Shown here: piece after piece, positions 1 through 10,805 of the stretch
How the letters are laid out: every line of letters starts with the position of its first letter
Numbering within the stretch: the first letter of the stretch is position 1
DNA from: Rotaria socialis
Lineage: Eukaryota > Rotifera > Eurotatoria > Philodinida > Philodinidae
Assembly (NCBI GenBank): GCA_905331475.1
Contig: CAJNYU010002561.1
Location: 1-64,000, forward strand
Length of the DNA: 64,000 nt
Direction of reading: 5' to 3'
Notes under the pieces: generated by a model
Told to the model about the DNA's origin: nothing
Seen by the model: the letters and a program-made list of their open reading frames with translations, nothing else
Database searches by the model: none
Program-made: the position numbers and the translations under genes

Positions 1-175
1 CTAAGATCAAAGTGTAGTATCTGTTCTCGTCGTTTTGAAAGTCGGCGCTGGTCCCATTGGGGCCAGGCTCTTTCAAGCGGATTTTTGGACATCGACCAGG
101 ATCACCCGGGTTCACTCGGGCCTGTGTCCCGGATCGTCTCAGCACTACAGTGCCGTCGAGTTCGGTCCACTCCCG
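1..175 (+). ncRNA. U2: U2 spliceosomal snRNA, 5' end cut off by window edge
   Basis: The first bases match the conserved U2 segment that follows stem I, including the branch-point recognition sequence GTAGTA at 14-19. An Sm site ATTTTTGG follows at 81-88, 67 bases downstream, which is the expected U2 spacing. Between them is a GC-rich stem equivalent to stem IIb (CTGGTCCC ... GGGGCCAG). After the Sm site come two hairpins in the positions of stems III and IV, the second starting near GCACTACAGTGC. About the first 20 nucleotides of a normal U2 (stem I) lie before the window. The 3' end near 175 is estimated from the end of the stem IV-like hairpin. U2 base-pairs with intron branch points in the spliceosome. 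It could be a variant or pseudogene copy, because the stem IIa region and the sequence past the Sm site are divergent. Confidence 0.85.
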
Positions 176-298
176 TCTCCTTCGAGAAACGGGAACCCTA
201 TTCTTATAAACTAAAAAATAAAATAAATTATCAAGTTCGATCTATTTTCACAAATTCGTTAAATACCAAAATTACATTTAGTAATGTTTTAGTAATAA

Positions 299-979
299 CC
301 CTAGTGAAACATCTTGTAAGTAAGATCTTGAAATCTTGGGATTGGTAGGTAAGATCTTATCAAGATCTTTAAAAGATAATTCGCTTGTTCAGATCTTGTC
401 CTATCTGATAAATCTGTACCTAAGATCTTAGCAAGATCATGGCAACGATTTCTTTTACTATTATCTTCTCACAGATCTTCAGTAAGACAGAAAGCGACAT
501 CATTAGTTTATTTAGATAGGCTATCTAGTCATTCACCGTTTTTTTATGCATACAGAACAGAATATAAGAAACATGATTGAACATGCAAAAACATAACTTT
601 ACAAAATAAGTTTTTTTCTAAACTATTTCTCGACTATTGATTAATCGAGAGGATGCTGATCTCGATCCATGGTCGAGAGAGGACTACCCTAAATTGGTCT
701 GACGAATATCGGACCAACTTAAAGCCGGCCAGATCTCAACATCTGATTTGCTTGAGCTATTCGGGACAGGAATAGTTAATATTAAAATACATTGAAAAAA
801 TACCAAACATACTTTCAGAATGCATCATTCAAGATGTTATGAATTCTTATTTAAGATCTGCAATAAGATCTTGGGTACAAGATAACTGTATTATCTTGTA
901 CCTAAATTTTCAAGATCTGTTCACTTATCTGTACCCAAGATCTTGACCAAGATCTTACTTACAAGATGTTTCACTAGGG
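299..979. mobile_element. 681-bp non-autonomous inverted-repeat element
   Basis: Bases 299-330 and 948-979 form a perfect 32-base terminal inverted repeat beginning CCCTAGTGAAACATC. The interior has no coding potential and is crowded with variants of AAGATCTTG in both orientations, for example at 361-372, 424-438, 868-876 and 931-957. This is the structure of a MITE or other non-autonomous DNA transposon. No clear target-site duplication is visible at the flanks, so the superfamily is unassigned. Confidence 0.75.
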
Positions 980-1080
980 AAAGTGAATGATTTCATCATT
1001 CGCCTGTTTAAATTTCAATCTATCTATAATGACAATAGATCGAAAAATCATGATTTTATTTTGAAATATTTTAAATTCAG

Positions 1081-1447
1081 ATACTCTAAAAGAACAAATT
1101 CTTGATGATTTTAATAATACATTAACAAGTGTTCGATCTGTTGCATCAATCAGTTCAACAACATCCAGATCTTTAAATTATGATGAACTTCCTCGAATTG
1201 ATCAACCATCATCATTTGATATATTAAAGATCTGTTATGCTCTATTAATTCGAATATTAGATTTATTACATCGATTAACACTAAACGATTGACTTCACAT
1301 ACATGCTTACAATTAAACAATCCTGTTTCCCATACTATTGGTCTATTTTTTAAACACAACTATTCAAAAATCTTTTTGTTTCGTTTAAAGATAATGCCCG
1401 ATCGATCTTTCAAATATGTTCATATGTTTATGAAATGGTTTATTTAA
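1081..1447 (+). pseudogene. Frameshifted coding relic of unknown family
   Basis: From a possible splice acceptor (AAATTCAG ending at 1080) an open frame runs to a TGA near 1292. It includes the segment EQILDDFNNTLTSVRSVAS. A second frame then continues with plausible codon use (SHTCLQLNNPVSHTIGLFF) to a TAA near 1447. Two well-formed stretches joined by a frame change suggest one decayed gene or an exon of one. I do not recognise the family. It lies between the 681-bp element and a TRAF-like relic, so the three may belong to one degraded region. Confidence 0.4.
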
Positions 1448-2040
1448 GGATTACGAAGTAACTCTGCGAGTTTTGCGGAGAAAGATTCAATGATTTCTTG
1501 AAAAAATGAGTCAGTTAGATTCTTTACTTCTAGATAATAATTTTAAATTTATTAACAAAACAAATAGGAAAGTATTCTTAATTTAGATCGAAGTATATTG
1601 GTAGCTAATCGTGCAATTGCGTTTCATATCATAGTGGTATCGAGATGAAAATCAGAATAGATCAAAGTGGTTTTTCGTTGGCAGAGTTCTTTCTCGAAAT
1701 CTGTGTTCAAAGTCACCGTTTGCTCGTTTACTGAGTATGATATTTTGTGTCATATTTATTTTATTTCTGTTGTAGAATTTATGGAATGGTAACTAGGTAG
1801 CAAAAGTAAAATATCCCATCAGTGAAAAATATTGCATGGCAGACTCGATTTGAAGAACGATAACTTGTTTTCATTTCAAAATATACAGTGAATGAATCAA
1901 TTTATTCGCGTCCATTTTATTCATCACCAGCTAACTACAAGAAACGAGCTCGACTTTAATTAAATGAGCACGCAACGCAACTGCTAGACATACACTTATG
2001 TCACTGTTTTTTGATCAAATGCATAGGCTAACAAATGATA

Positions 2041-2355
2041 CGATTTTAAAGTTTCTGTTGAATTTCAAAATCCCATAAATGTTAAATCGAATAGTTTGCG
2101 AAGGCTAAGCTCAGAAATTAATATTTCTAGTGGTACAGCTAATTGTTTTTATTGGCGATGATCCAACAAAAATCTCATCCATATGTTCGCGATGATACAA
2201 TATTTATTAAAATCATGTTTGATGTTGGTGATATGTCAAAGGCCCCGATCTATATCCAACAATTATTGATTGAAAAAGAAGTAATGTTGTCACAACAATC
2301 AATTGAAACTGACTTCGACAAAGATCATTACAATAGCCAGCAAAGTTCCACATGA
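2041..2355 (+). pseudogene. TRAF-type MATH domain C-terminal relic
   Basis: The frame ending at 2355 contains SHPYVRDDTIFIKIMFDV. This matches the final beta-strands of the TRAF C-terminal MATH domain, whose usual form is a Y-[VI]-[RK]-DDT-[IL]-F-[IL]-K block followed by a short acidic tail. Just upstream, in another frame, SLRRLSSEINISSG resembles the block that precedes it in TRAFs (a 'S-F-x-R-P-x-x-x-M-N-I-A-S-G' type segment). A frameshift near 2140 separates the two. No RING, zinc finger or start is seen. The family is involved in receptor-proximal signalling; this copy looks dead or is an isolated exon. Confidence 0.5.
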
Positions 2356-3636
2356 AAACTTCTTTTCTTACTATCATCATCTATTGTAATCAAGTGTTTT
2401 TTATTAGTTGGTGCTAATTTAGACTTTGATATGTTTACAAGTATTTTTACATTCAATTGTTTAATTACATAATCAGAGTTGATGACTACTGTTTTTCAAG
2501 AATATTTGCATAATAGTAAAATCAATATAACATCAAAATAGAGAGAGAGAGACATAGTTATAATTAAAGAATTACATTTAAGAAAACATGATTATTAAAA
2601 GTAAATTGGCTTAGTTTTTCTACTTGCAAAATAAAAAAAAAGATGATGGGAAAAAGTCAACATCTTTGAATTAGTATAAAAATTAGTAACATGAATTACA
2701 GGCATTTTGCTTCGCATTCTCATAGTACTCGTAGGATATTAATGAACAAGTCATCTTTTAAAAAGATAGGTGCATCGTTTTTGACTTTTTAGATTAAGAA
2801 AAGTTCGCTATCGTTGAATTTCTTTTTCTTACAATTGGTAGTACTTGCTGTCTGAAATTGTGCATATTTCGATTTTTTGATTTAGTATTGATATTCTGAA
2901 TGATTCTGCTTGACTTCTTTCAGTCACTACTTATACATGCTTTAATTTTGTGAATTTAGCAAGAAAAAATTTCAGGATACTTCTAAATTGCTATACATGT
3001 ATTGTATCATATATCATTCTTTAGATTATTCTCATGAGAATGTGAATATTTTTGAAGTACAAATTCAAATCCGTAAGCTAAATTTCTTCTTTCTATTGTT
3101 TTCAGTGAGTGATAAAATCAAGTATGGAATCGCAGTATAAGCTTATTGATTTTATTTATATTTCAATTTTAAAGAGATGTCAGATATTTTTTTTAAAAAT
3201 GCTAGTTTTTTTTTGACAATGAATAGTTGAAAGATCGAGCATACACATTTTTTTACAGAAACCACCTTGAAATTGCAGAGAAATAAATTTTATAGGGTTA
3301 AGAATTTTTTTCTTTGCCATCATTCGTCGTCAGCTAGTCTACTGAATATTTTAGTGTTTCTATGTACAGTTCTTTTCAATAGAATTCATATTTTTAAGTA
3401 TTTTAAAAAGAATGAAAAAAAAGTCAAAGTACACAGAAAGAGAAAAATGATGTTCTGTCGTAGAACACAAAGATGAAACCATTGGAAGAAGTAGGCAATT
3501 GATGTAGGTAGTAAGACTTTTTCCCAACAATAACAACAATAAAAAGACGCCATTTATTTCAATTTTTTGTTTCTGGGTGAGTCAATTATTAGAAAGATTG
3601 AACCATCTCTCTATTATTCTATTAGACACATGAATG
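2356..3636. other. Intergenic, no gene seen
   Basis: AT-rich sequence with poly-A and poly-T runs and a short GA run near 2540. The short open frames here have random-looking composition and no recognisable domain. Confidence 0.5.
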
Positions 3637-4146
3637 GTAGAATGATGAAAGAAAGAAGAAATTAAAGACTATTTTCTGTGAATTTGTGGTCAAGCTTGCG
3701 ATTTTACTCAATGATGTAATTACAACATTTTGCTTCTTATTCAGCAACTATTTTTATACGTCAATCAGTTATGTTCAACACGTTAAACAAACTCAAAATT
3801 TCATTTCTTTTTCTATGAAAACTAATGGGGCATCATAGTTCTAGTTTTCACTAAACCAGATTAGGATGAACTCATTTTGAATCCGATAAACTGTCTCTAT
3901 TGAATGAAAACTAAAGCTCCCATATTTTTTATGAATAGAAAGTTTTAGCGAGCAGTTGTGAACTCTTGTCGAGTCGGCACTAACGTTATACATTACAAAA
4001 TGTTAGTTCGAAATCAATCATACTGCTGATGTGGCTATTTCAATGGTATAGAATAAAAACAAACTTTAAGTTTACCTTATATTCATAAAGTTTCGTCACC
4101 TAATAAAGATGAGAACATTTCAGCAGCAGAACAATGTATCGGCTAT
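3637..4146 (+). repeat. Left arm of 510-base inverted repeat flanking the ART gene
   Basis: This block is the reverse complement of 7940-8451 over its whole length, with scattered substitutions (about 90% identity by eye) and almost no length change. Matching landmarks include TTTTACTCAATGATGTAATT near 3702 and CGACTCGTCAA-type and GCCGAT-type segments near the inner end. Together with its partner it brackets 3.8 kb of DNA that contains one complete gene. It has no coding potential. It could be two oppositely inserted copies of one short element, or the termini of a larger unit. Confidence 0.85.
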
Positions 4147-4662
4147 ATGAAATGGCTCCAATGTAGGGCTCATCTTATATGAAAGTCGACGAAAAAAGAT
4201 AAAGAAAAAGCTTTAGATTAGTTAATACAGGGTGTCTTTTGATCTTAGGTGTGTGGAAAATATATTGTCCAGCACACATAAGGTTAGGAGTTTATGCTAT
4301 AAAATTTTTGTCAGGTGGCACCGAGGTAGAATGAGTAGAGAAAATTCTTGAAGTATAGATTAGTGAATATAAGTTTTTGAAGTAAGTGGAGTGATAATAA
4401 AATTTTTATTGGATTTGTGAATCCTTTTTTTACATAAAAGCACCATACAGGAAGTTTTTTCATCGTTGAAATTATGAAAAAACAATGAGTACACATTATT
4501 CTTACGAACATATTCTAACTTAAAAATACTTGTTGAAGTGAATATTCAAAAACAATAGAAAATATGAACACTATAACATTGAATTGATATTATATAACTT
4601 CCTTGTATTTCGTAGAAACTTTGCATCTATAGTATGTACATTATATACTTCTGTCTTTTCCT

Positions 4663-4716
4663 TGTGGGTGTGGGTGCGAGTGTCAGTCAGTAAAAAATAC
4701 TCACACCTACACCCCA
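4663..4716. repeat. Telomere-like foldback, TGTGGG type
   Basis: The left half reads TGTGGGTGTGGGTG and the right half ACTCACACCTACACCCC. The two are near reverse complements around a loop of about 16 bases. TGTGGG is the bdelloid telomere repeat unit. This is the first of four such tracts between 4.6 and 9 kb. Confidence 0.7.
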
Positions 4717-5095
4717 AAATACTGCAACAATAGTAAAATTTTGTTTGAAAAGATTGTTAAAAAGTCTTTTATTCGAAAGTTTCTGAATCGACAGAGGAAA
4801 TTCCCATAGCAGCTATCTTCAAGACTGATGTTTCAAACAGTATATGGCATGAAACTAAACCTTGTTTTCTTACTTTTAACAACTTGAATATTTTATTTAT
4901 TTGATTGTTACTAATCATAATGATCAATAATAAAAAAGGGCTTGTAGGCGCACATATTTTTGTCTAATATTGTGAAAATCTAATTATTATATTGAGATAA
5001 AAATAGATGAACATTATAGAAAATAACACTATGAATGTGTCTTTGTTTTACTTTTCAGATATTAATCATCGTAAAGAGTTTTCTTTCTAATAACC

Positions 5096-6422
5096 ATGGC
5101 CACAGCAGGAGGAGGAGAAGAAGCGACAGCGCAACATATATTACGTATTACTGACATCATCGATGAGCCACTTCAATTTATCGCACCCATTGGTGGTTAT
5201 GAAGAAATGCCACTGGTTCCACTTGAAAAAGCTGTCGAACCACTTGTTTCTATTCTACCAGCTGTACAAAGTAATGCATATGTTGCCAAACAAAGATGTG
5301 AGAATCCTGCCGATGGATTGACACAAGATGAATCTGCCTCAATCATGTTATACACTATGGGCTGGAAGCCACTTGATAAATGTCTGTATGTCGCTTTGAA
5401 CAATGCATTAAGATCCCCAGATCGTCAGCAAAGTCTTGAACCATGGTACTTATTTCTGAGGCTGTTTCTTAATGCGCTCTTCCGTCTCCCGCCACTACCG
5501 AAAACTGCATATAGGGACATCAAATTAGATCTAAGCGAGCGTTATACGAAAGGGAAAACAATCGTTTGGTGGGGATTTTCATCTTGCACAACAACTATTG
5601 GTGTTTTAAAATCAGCACTATTCTTGGGAACGACAGGGGCTAGAACGATGTTTACTTTACAATGTCTATCAGCTAGAGACATTCAAAATCATTCATACTT
5701 TCCAGCTGAGGATGAAGTGCTTCTTATGGCCGCAACGCAATTTAAAATAGTCAGTTCTCTTGATCAAGGTGATCTTCATATGATTCAATTGGAAGAAACT
5801 ACGCCACCTTTTCCACTTCTACAACCGGTACCTATTGTTGGTTCATTGCCAATTCTTTCCAATCCACCTGGTGAGTTCGAAAGATAATACAAGTATAATG
5901 CTTACTAAATAGAGACATGATTTAACATCAATCAGCTATGCCTTCAGGGAAAAAAATAAGTAGATTAAGTGTATTGAATTTATCGAACATATGCACGAAA
6001 ATGACATCAAGAAAAAGAAATAAATGATGATTTCTTTTATTACAGATGATTCGAAAACGACTTCGTTTCACATAAGCAAAGAAAAATCAAAACCACATTC
6101 AAACAAATCTCAAGTAAATCAAACTATTTTCTATTATCTTCTAAGGTTAACACTTATATCATTCTATTTATAGATTGATACACATGGAGCAGCTGCCAGT
6201 ACTAGCGAAAAGACAGGAATAAATTCGATCACTGGCCAAGTAAGATCATAGATACTTAAAAGAAGAAAAATATATTAATGAAATATCTCATTGTTTCAGA
6301 TGTCTGATGTAAAAATTAGTGCTTCAATTAATGAAGGTAATATATTGCTGTTTTATTGTCTTGATTAGTGTGGACTATGTGACTATAACTACTTGCATTT
6401 GTCAGATACGATGTACTCATAG
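5096..6422 (+). CDS. Arginine-type mono-ADP-ribosyltransferase (ART family)
   Basis: Five exons (5096-5870, 6046-6113, 6174-6239, 6300-6336, 6406-6422) give a 320-residue protein with every junction in frame. The R-S-ExE signature of arginine-specific ADP-ribosyltransferases is visible: Arg140 in YRDIKLD, the Ser pair 162-163 in GFSSCTT, and Glu205/Glu207 in FPAEDEVLL. The family transfers ADP-ribose from NAD to arginine on target proteins. No signal peptide or membrane anchor is present, so a cytosolic role is likely. The last four exons encode a short Ser/Lys-rich tail of no known domain. The start is the ATG at 5096, just after a pyrimidine-rich acceptor-like stretch (TTTTCAG, 5053-5059), so a 5' non-coding exon is possible. 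Large ART families are known in bdelloids. The gene sits between two long inverted repeats and TGTGGG tracts. Confidence 0.85.
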
Positions 6423-7894
6423 AAAAAACTCGCATAGATCATATCATCACTTTTTAAGAGAGTCTGCTTCTGCTCTCTTATATTTAGCAAATCTAACATA
6501 ACTTCTTATTCTATTCGAAATAAATCATTCGTCCGAAGAGATTAAAGATGCATCGAAGTGATATACACACAGAAAAACTTTTATTACCGGTATTTAAGCC
6601 TTTGGATCTCGATTTCTGAGAAATTCTACGAATTCTCACAGAACAATTAATTCTTGATTAGATGTATAACTAGTTTTTTCAACTCTTTTTACAGTAGACA
6701 AAGAGTTCATTTAAAAACTGAATTTCTAATATGCTATCATGAGTCTATGATGCATTCTAATGATGTTAAGTTTTCAAATATTTTTTGCATTTTTTCTCTT
6801 AGAGAATTCACTAATATAACTGTCATTTTTTTTACTGAAGGATCGACTTAAAAATATGAGTGAAAATAATTTGCGTTGTTTTCTGGCTTTCGACTATCTG
6901 TAGCAATAATCAAATTCATGAAATAATAGATGATGTGCTATTGATTGAGAAAATAATCATTCAATGATATATGAGAAAGAAAAGAGAATAAATGGTAAGA
7001 TCATTGAACTCAATCCGTAATAAAATAAACAAAACAAAATGATGACATTGGCCGAGAAGTACCGACTCAATTAGTATACTTTACAGTCGCTTGACTTATA
7101 ATAGTAATATAGAGTTAGAAATATTTTTGCTCTTTTGCCATCAATAATAATTTTAATGACACCCTGTTTCTTTCAGACTAACTTATATAGCTTCCAAAAA
7201 AAGGAGCTATGGGCACCTATTTCGCTTTTATATATGGTATGAAACGCATTTCTAATTCTAAAATACATATCTTTTCGTATATACAAAGTTTTGAAACAAG
7301 AATACGACTAGATGGTCGTAAAGCTTTTATATTTGTCACTGAGTTAAAATCATATTGAAGTTGCAATAGGGAAATAACTTAAATTCACACTATTTATGAG
7401 AAGAGAAGAAAATGTCTTCTATCTCTTTTCAAGTTCATCTTTTATCGTATTGAATCATTTGTTCTATGTTACATGACAATAGTTATACCATTGTAGAAAA
7501 TATTTCCATTCGAACTAGTTTTTTTTCCGTTTGTCATGATCAATCATTTTTTGACAATCTTGACAAAAATATGTCCTTCTACAAATCTAGTGATTTTAAG
7601 CATTTAACTTTGAGAAAATTTTATTATCAAAAGGGACACAAGAATAAATATGTGATTTACTATCATATATGACATTTCTCATTTTCATCACTTCACAAAT
7701 TAATAATGACATGTTTTCGGAAAATGTAATGATACAAAACATGACAGATTTTTTGTTTTTATACACATATAGTTGGGTCGAATTTCAATTATCTATATTA
7801 GTTATCTGATTCATTTCTCTGTTTTTTTTGTGAGATTGTCTGACAATTAATTTTTTTTGGATGCATGCAGCAGAGAGTGAAAATTGAATTTAAT
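6423..7894. other. Intergenic inside the inverted-repeat unit, no gene seen
   Basis: AT-rich. Short open frames near 6654 and 7466 are phenylalanine/isoleucine-rich and read like translated non-coding DNA. Confidence 0.5.
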
Positions 7895-7938
7895 TGTGGG
7901 TGTGGGTGTGGGTGTGGGTGTGAGTGTGGGCGTGGGTG
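7895..7938 (+). repeat. Interstitial TGTGGG telomere-type array
   Basis: About seven tandem TGTGGG units, the later ones degenerate (TGAGTG, TGTGGGCG). The array ends at an ambiguous base (7939), and the right arm of the inverted repeat begins on the next base. The unit is identical to the published bdelloid telomere repeat. It is not at a sequence end, so it is an interstitial tract or a scar of a telomere-associated event. Confidence 0.85.
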
Positions 7939-7939
7939 N

Positions 7940-8451
7940 ATAGCCGATGCATTGCTCTGTTGCTGAAATGTTCTTATCTTTATTAGGCGACGAAACTTTA
8001 TGAATATAGGGTAAACTTAAAGTTTGTTTTTATTCTATGCCATTGAAATAGCCACATCATCAGTAGGATTGATTTCGAACTAACGTTTTGTAATGTATAA
8101 CGTTAGTACCGACTCGACAAGAATTTACAACTGTTGGCTAGAACTTTCTATTCATAAAAAATATGGAAGCTTTAGTTTTCATTCAATGGAGACTGTTTAT
8201 CGGATTCAAAATGAGTTCATCCTAATCTGGTTTAGTGAAAACTAGAACTATGATGTCTCATTAGTTTTCATAGAAAAAGAAATGAAATTTTGAATTTGTT
8301 TATAGCGTGTTGAACATGACTGATTGACGTATAAAAATAGTTACTGAATAAGGACCAAACTGTTGTAATTACATCATTGAGTAAAATCGCAAGTTCGACC
8401 ACAAATTCACATGAAATAATCTTTAATTTCTTCTTTCTTTCGTCATTCTAC
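7940..8451 (-). repeat. Right arm of inverted repeat flanking the ART gene
   Basis: Reverse complement of 3637-4146. Its inner end abuts the TGTGGG array directly, whereas the left arm has no telomere-type array at the equivalent point; the nearest is more than 500 bases inward at 4663. Confidence 0.85.
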
Positions 8452-8714
8452 GTAAAAGTATACATTCTATTAAAAATAACTACATATAGAAACACTGAAA
8501 TTTTCAGTAAGCGAGTAGGCGATGAAGTGGTGACAAAGCGAAATAAATTCTTATCTCTATAAAATTTAATTCTCTGTGATGTCAAGTGACGAATTCCTTT
8601 TAAAAAAATCGATGCTGACTGTAACTAGAAAACGAGACATTAAGCCTCCGCTCAATCTTTCGATTATTCTATTTCCACAGACTAGGATTCTATTTTAAAT
8701 TGAGATAAAAGGGA

Positions 8715-8754
8715 TGTGTGGGTGTTGGCGTTCTGGGCACCCACACCCACACCC
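8715..8754. repeat. Telomere-type hairpin, copy 1
   Basis: A TGTGTGGGTGTT stretch, a short spacer containing GTTCTGGG, then CACCCACACCCACACCC. The two sides are complementary. The layout is almost identical to the hairpin at 8905. Confidence 0.75.
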
Positions 8755-8904
8755 AATGATAGCAAACTTGTCTTAATCTTAAAACTATAATGTAGTTCAA
8801 TATTTACAATATATATATATATGAATAAGTATGTGAATGATGAAACATTGAAATTGAAATAAAATCATAAAAATGATGCACCTATCTTTTTAAAATATGG
8901 CTTG

Positions 8905-8947
8905 AGGGTGTGGGTGTTGATGTTCTGGACACCCACACCCACACCCT
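8905..8947. repeat. Telomere-type hairpin, copy 2
   Basis: GGGTGTGGGTGT and ACACCCACACCC form a perfect 12-base stem around the loop TGATGTTCTGG, and extra CACACCC units extend the right side. The loop and right arm match the copy 190 bases upstream with only two or three changes. Confidence 0.8.
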
Positions 8948-10805
8948 TCTTCCTAATAACTTACCACGATCGAAAATTTGAAAGCAGTTGATGTGCTACT
9001 GTTGTTGTTGTTGTTGGAAAGAATTTTTTTCAACTCATAAGGTTTAGTCGATATTTTTTTCAAACGACTTTTTTCTTACCTTTTTTTTGAAAAGCGACGT
9101 AACTCAATCCATTTCTATTTACTTTACCACTTCTTTTCTTTTTTCAAGCATGTACACTTTGAAGAAATATCGCGTACATAACAACAATACGCATTCAAAG
9201 GAAGAAGAAAAGGAAATCATTCTTTTTTGGACGAAATTATTCAATTCTGAATAAACAATGAAGATAATAGAAATTTTTAACAATGAATAGCAACAAGCAA
9301 TAGGGTAGAGTAATCTATTGTATCTCTAATTAATTTAAACTTATTTTTGCGTTAGAATTCTCATTCGAAAAATAAATTTGAAATTCAATAGAAAATTGAT
9401 TTATTCTTCATATAATTCTTATATATATATATATGAGAACAGGTAGTATTTTCCAAAAAATATTAAAAACGTTTCTCATGGTGTCGGGGTAATCAAAAAT
9501 TTTATTTTTATTATTTCTCATCGGAATCAACAGATGCGAATATAATTATTATAGAAATATCACTAAATCTAGTAAACAGCAGTCGATATTTATTTTATGA
9601 TCGAGAAATTAAATAAAAGCACTTAATTAACAGTTGCATCATAGAATTCAAATACGTTGTATGATGATGTAAAATAAATTAATATATATCAATTGTGGAC
9701 GACTTCAGTAGTGAATAAAAACTTTGATTTGAATAAGACAAATTTTGTTTCGATACTATTTTTCTATTAATTATATGAATAGAAGTGAGAATGTTTAGTG
9801 TCATTGCATAAACTTGTTCTTAGATGCGTTGATGCAACGTTGTGAATGGATGGAAACTTTCTCAAATTTTTGCTACCCGGTACCCAGCTGACGAAAGTTT
9901 TATAATAGCAACTTCTAAGCAAACTTGTGTAGTACGATAGATTTTCTACACACCCACACACACCCTAATCCTTCCGTTTACAATAATCTGCTACACCTAA
10001 TGGAGAGACGAATTAGACATAAACAAAACATTATGACCATGTTTGAGTATCACGAAATGATGTATATGAAATTTTACGAGATACAGATAACCACAGTTTT
10101 CAAAAGCGTGACGAATACTTCTATTAAAAAATATAATACAATGCAACAATGTGACGCATGGTGATGTATTACTTCGCGAAATGAAAAGAAAATGATTTTT
10201 CTTAAACTCCAACACTGATACTTATATGGCAAACTCGAGATTAAACCAGTAAAATATTAATGTGTAGAAATCAGTGCAATTTAAAAAAATAGCTCTCTTA
10301 CGAGCACAGTAAATACCTATTTGACTTATAGCTGTGGATTGTAAGGTGCTGCCGATATGGTATGGCGTGTCCTCCAGTCGCCATTCAAATGTCATCAATA
10401 ACTGTTGCCTTTTTACATGTTAAATCATCCATGAATATCTTTGAATCACTACCAAATAAACTCATGTTTGTCGTTCAATAAACATTGTTGGCAACGAAAA
10501 TGTTCTATCGTAATCTAGATCACATTGTGATAGGAATCTTTCTGTGACTGAAAAGAATTATTTTGGTAATATGAAAGTGTATCATGTTGTAGTGACTTCC
10601 ACGCGTCCTCATACATATTCAGGCTAAAGATGTCTCTTTCACTGATACAAATTTAATGGACAATCAGATATTTATTGCTATTGATTAGATAAAAGCTCAT
10701 ATAGCAAACAAACCATTTATAAAACAAAAATCAGAAAAGAAGCATTGATAATCTTTGAGTCATATAATTGATTTCACCAGTCCATATAGCATTGAAGAAA
10801 GAGTA
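8948..10805. other. Intergenic, no gene seen
   Basis: AT-rich with (TA)n near 9419-9434 and a weak CACACCC tract near 9950. Overlapping short open frames on both strands at 9767-10215 have no domain and no splice context. Confidence 0.5.

Noticed and set aside
7895..8947. Chromosome end
   Set aside because: Telomere-type tracts are short, in both orientations, and have ordinary sequence and genes on both sides.
9767..10215. Overlapping short open frames on both strands
   Set aside because: Random composition, no splice context and no domain.
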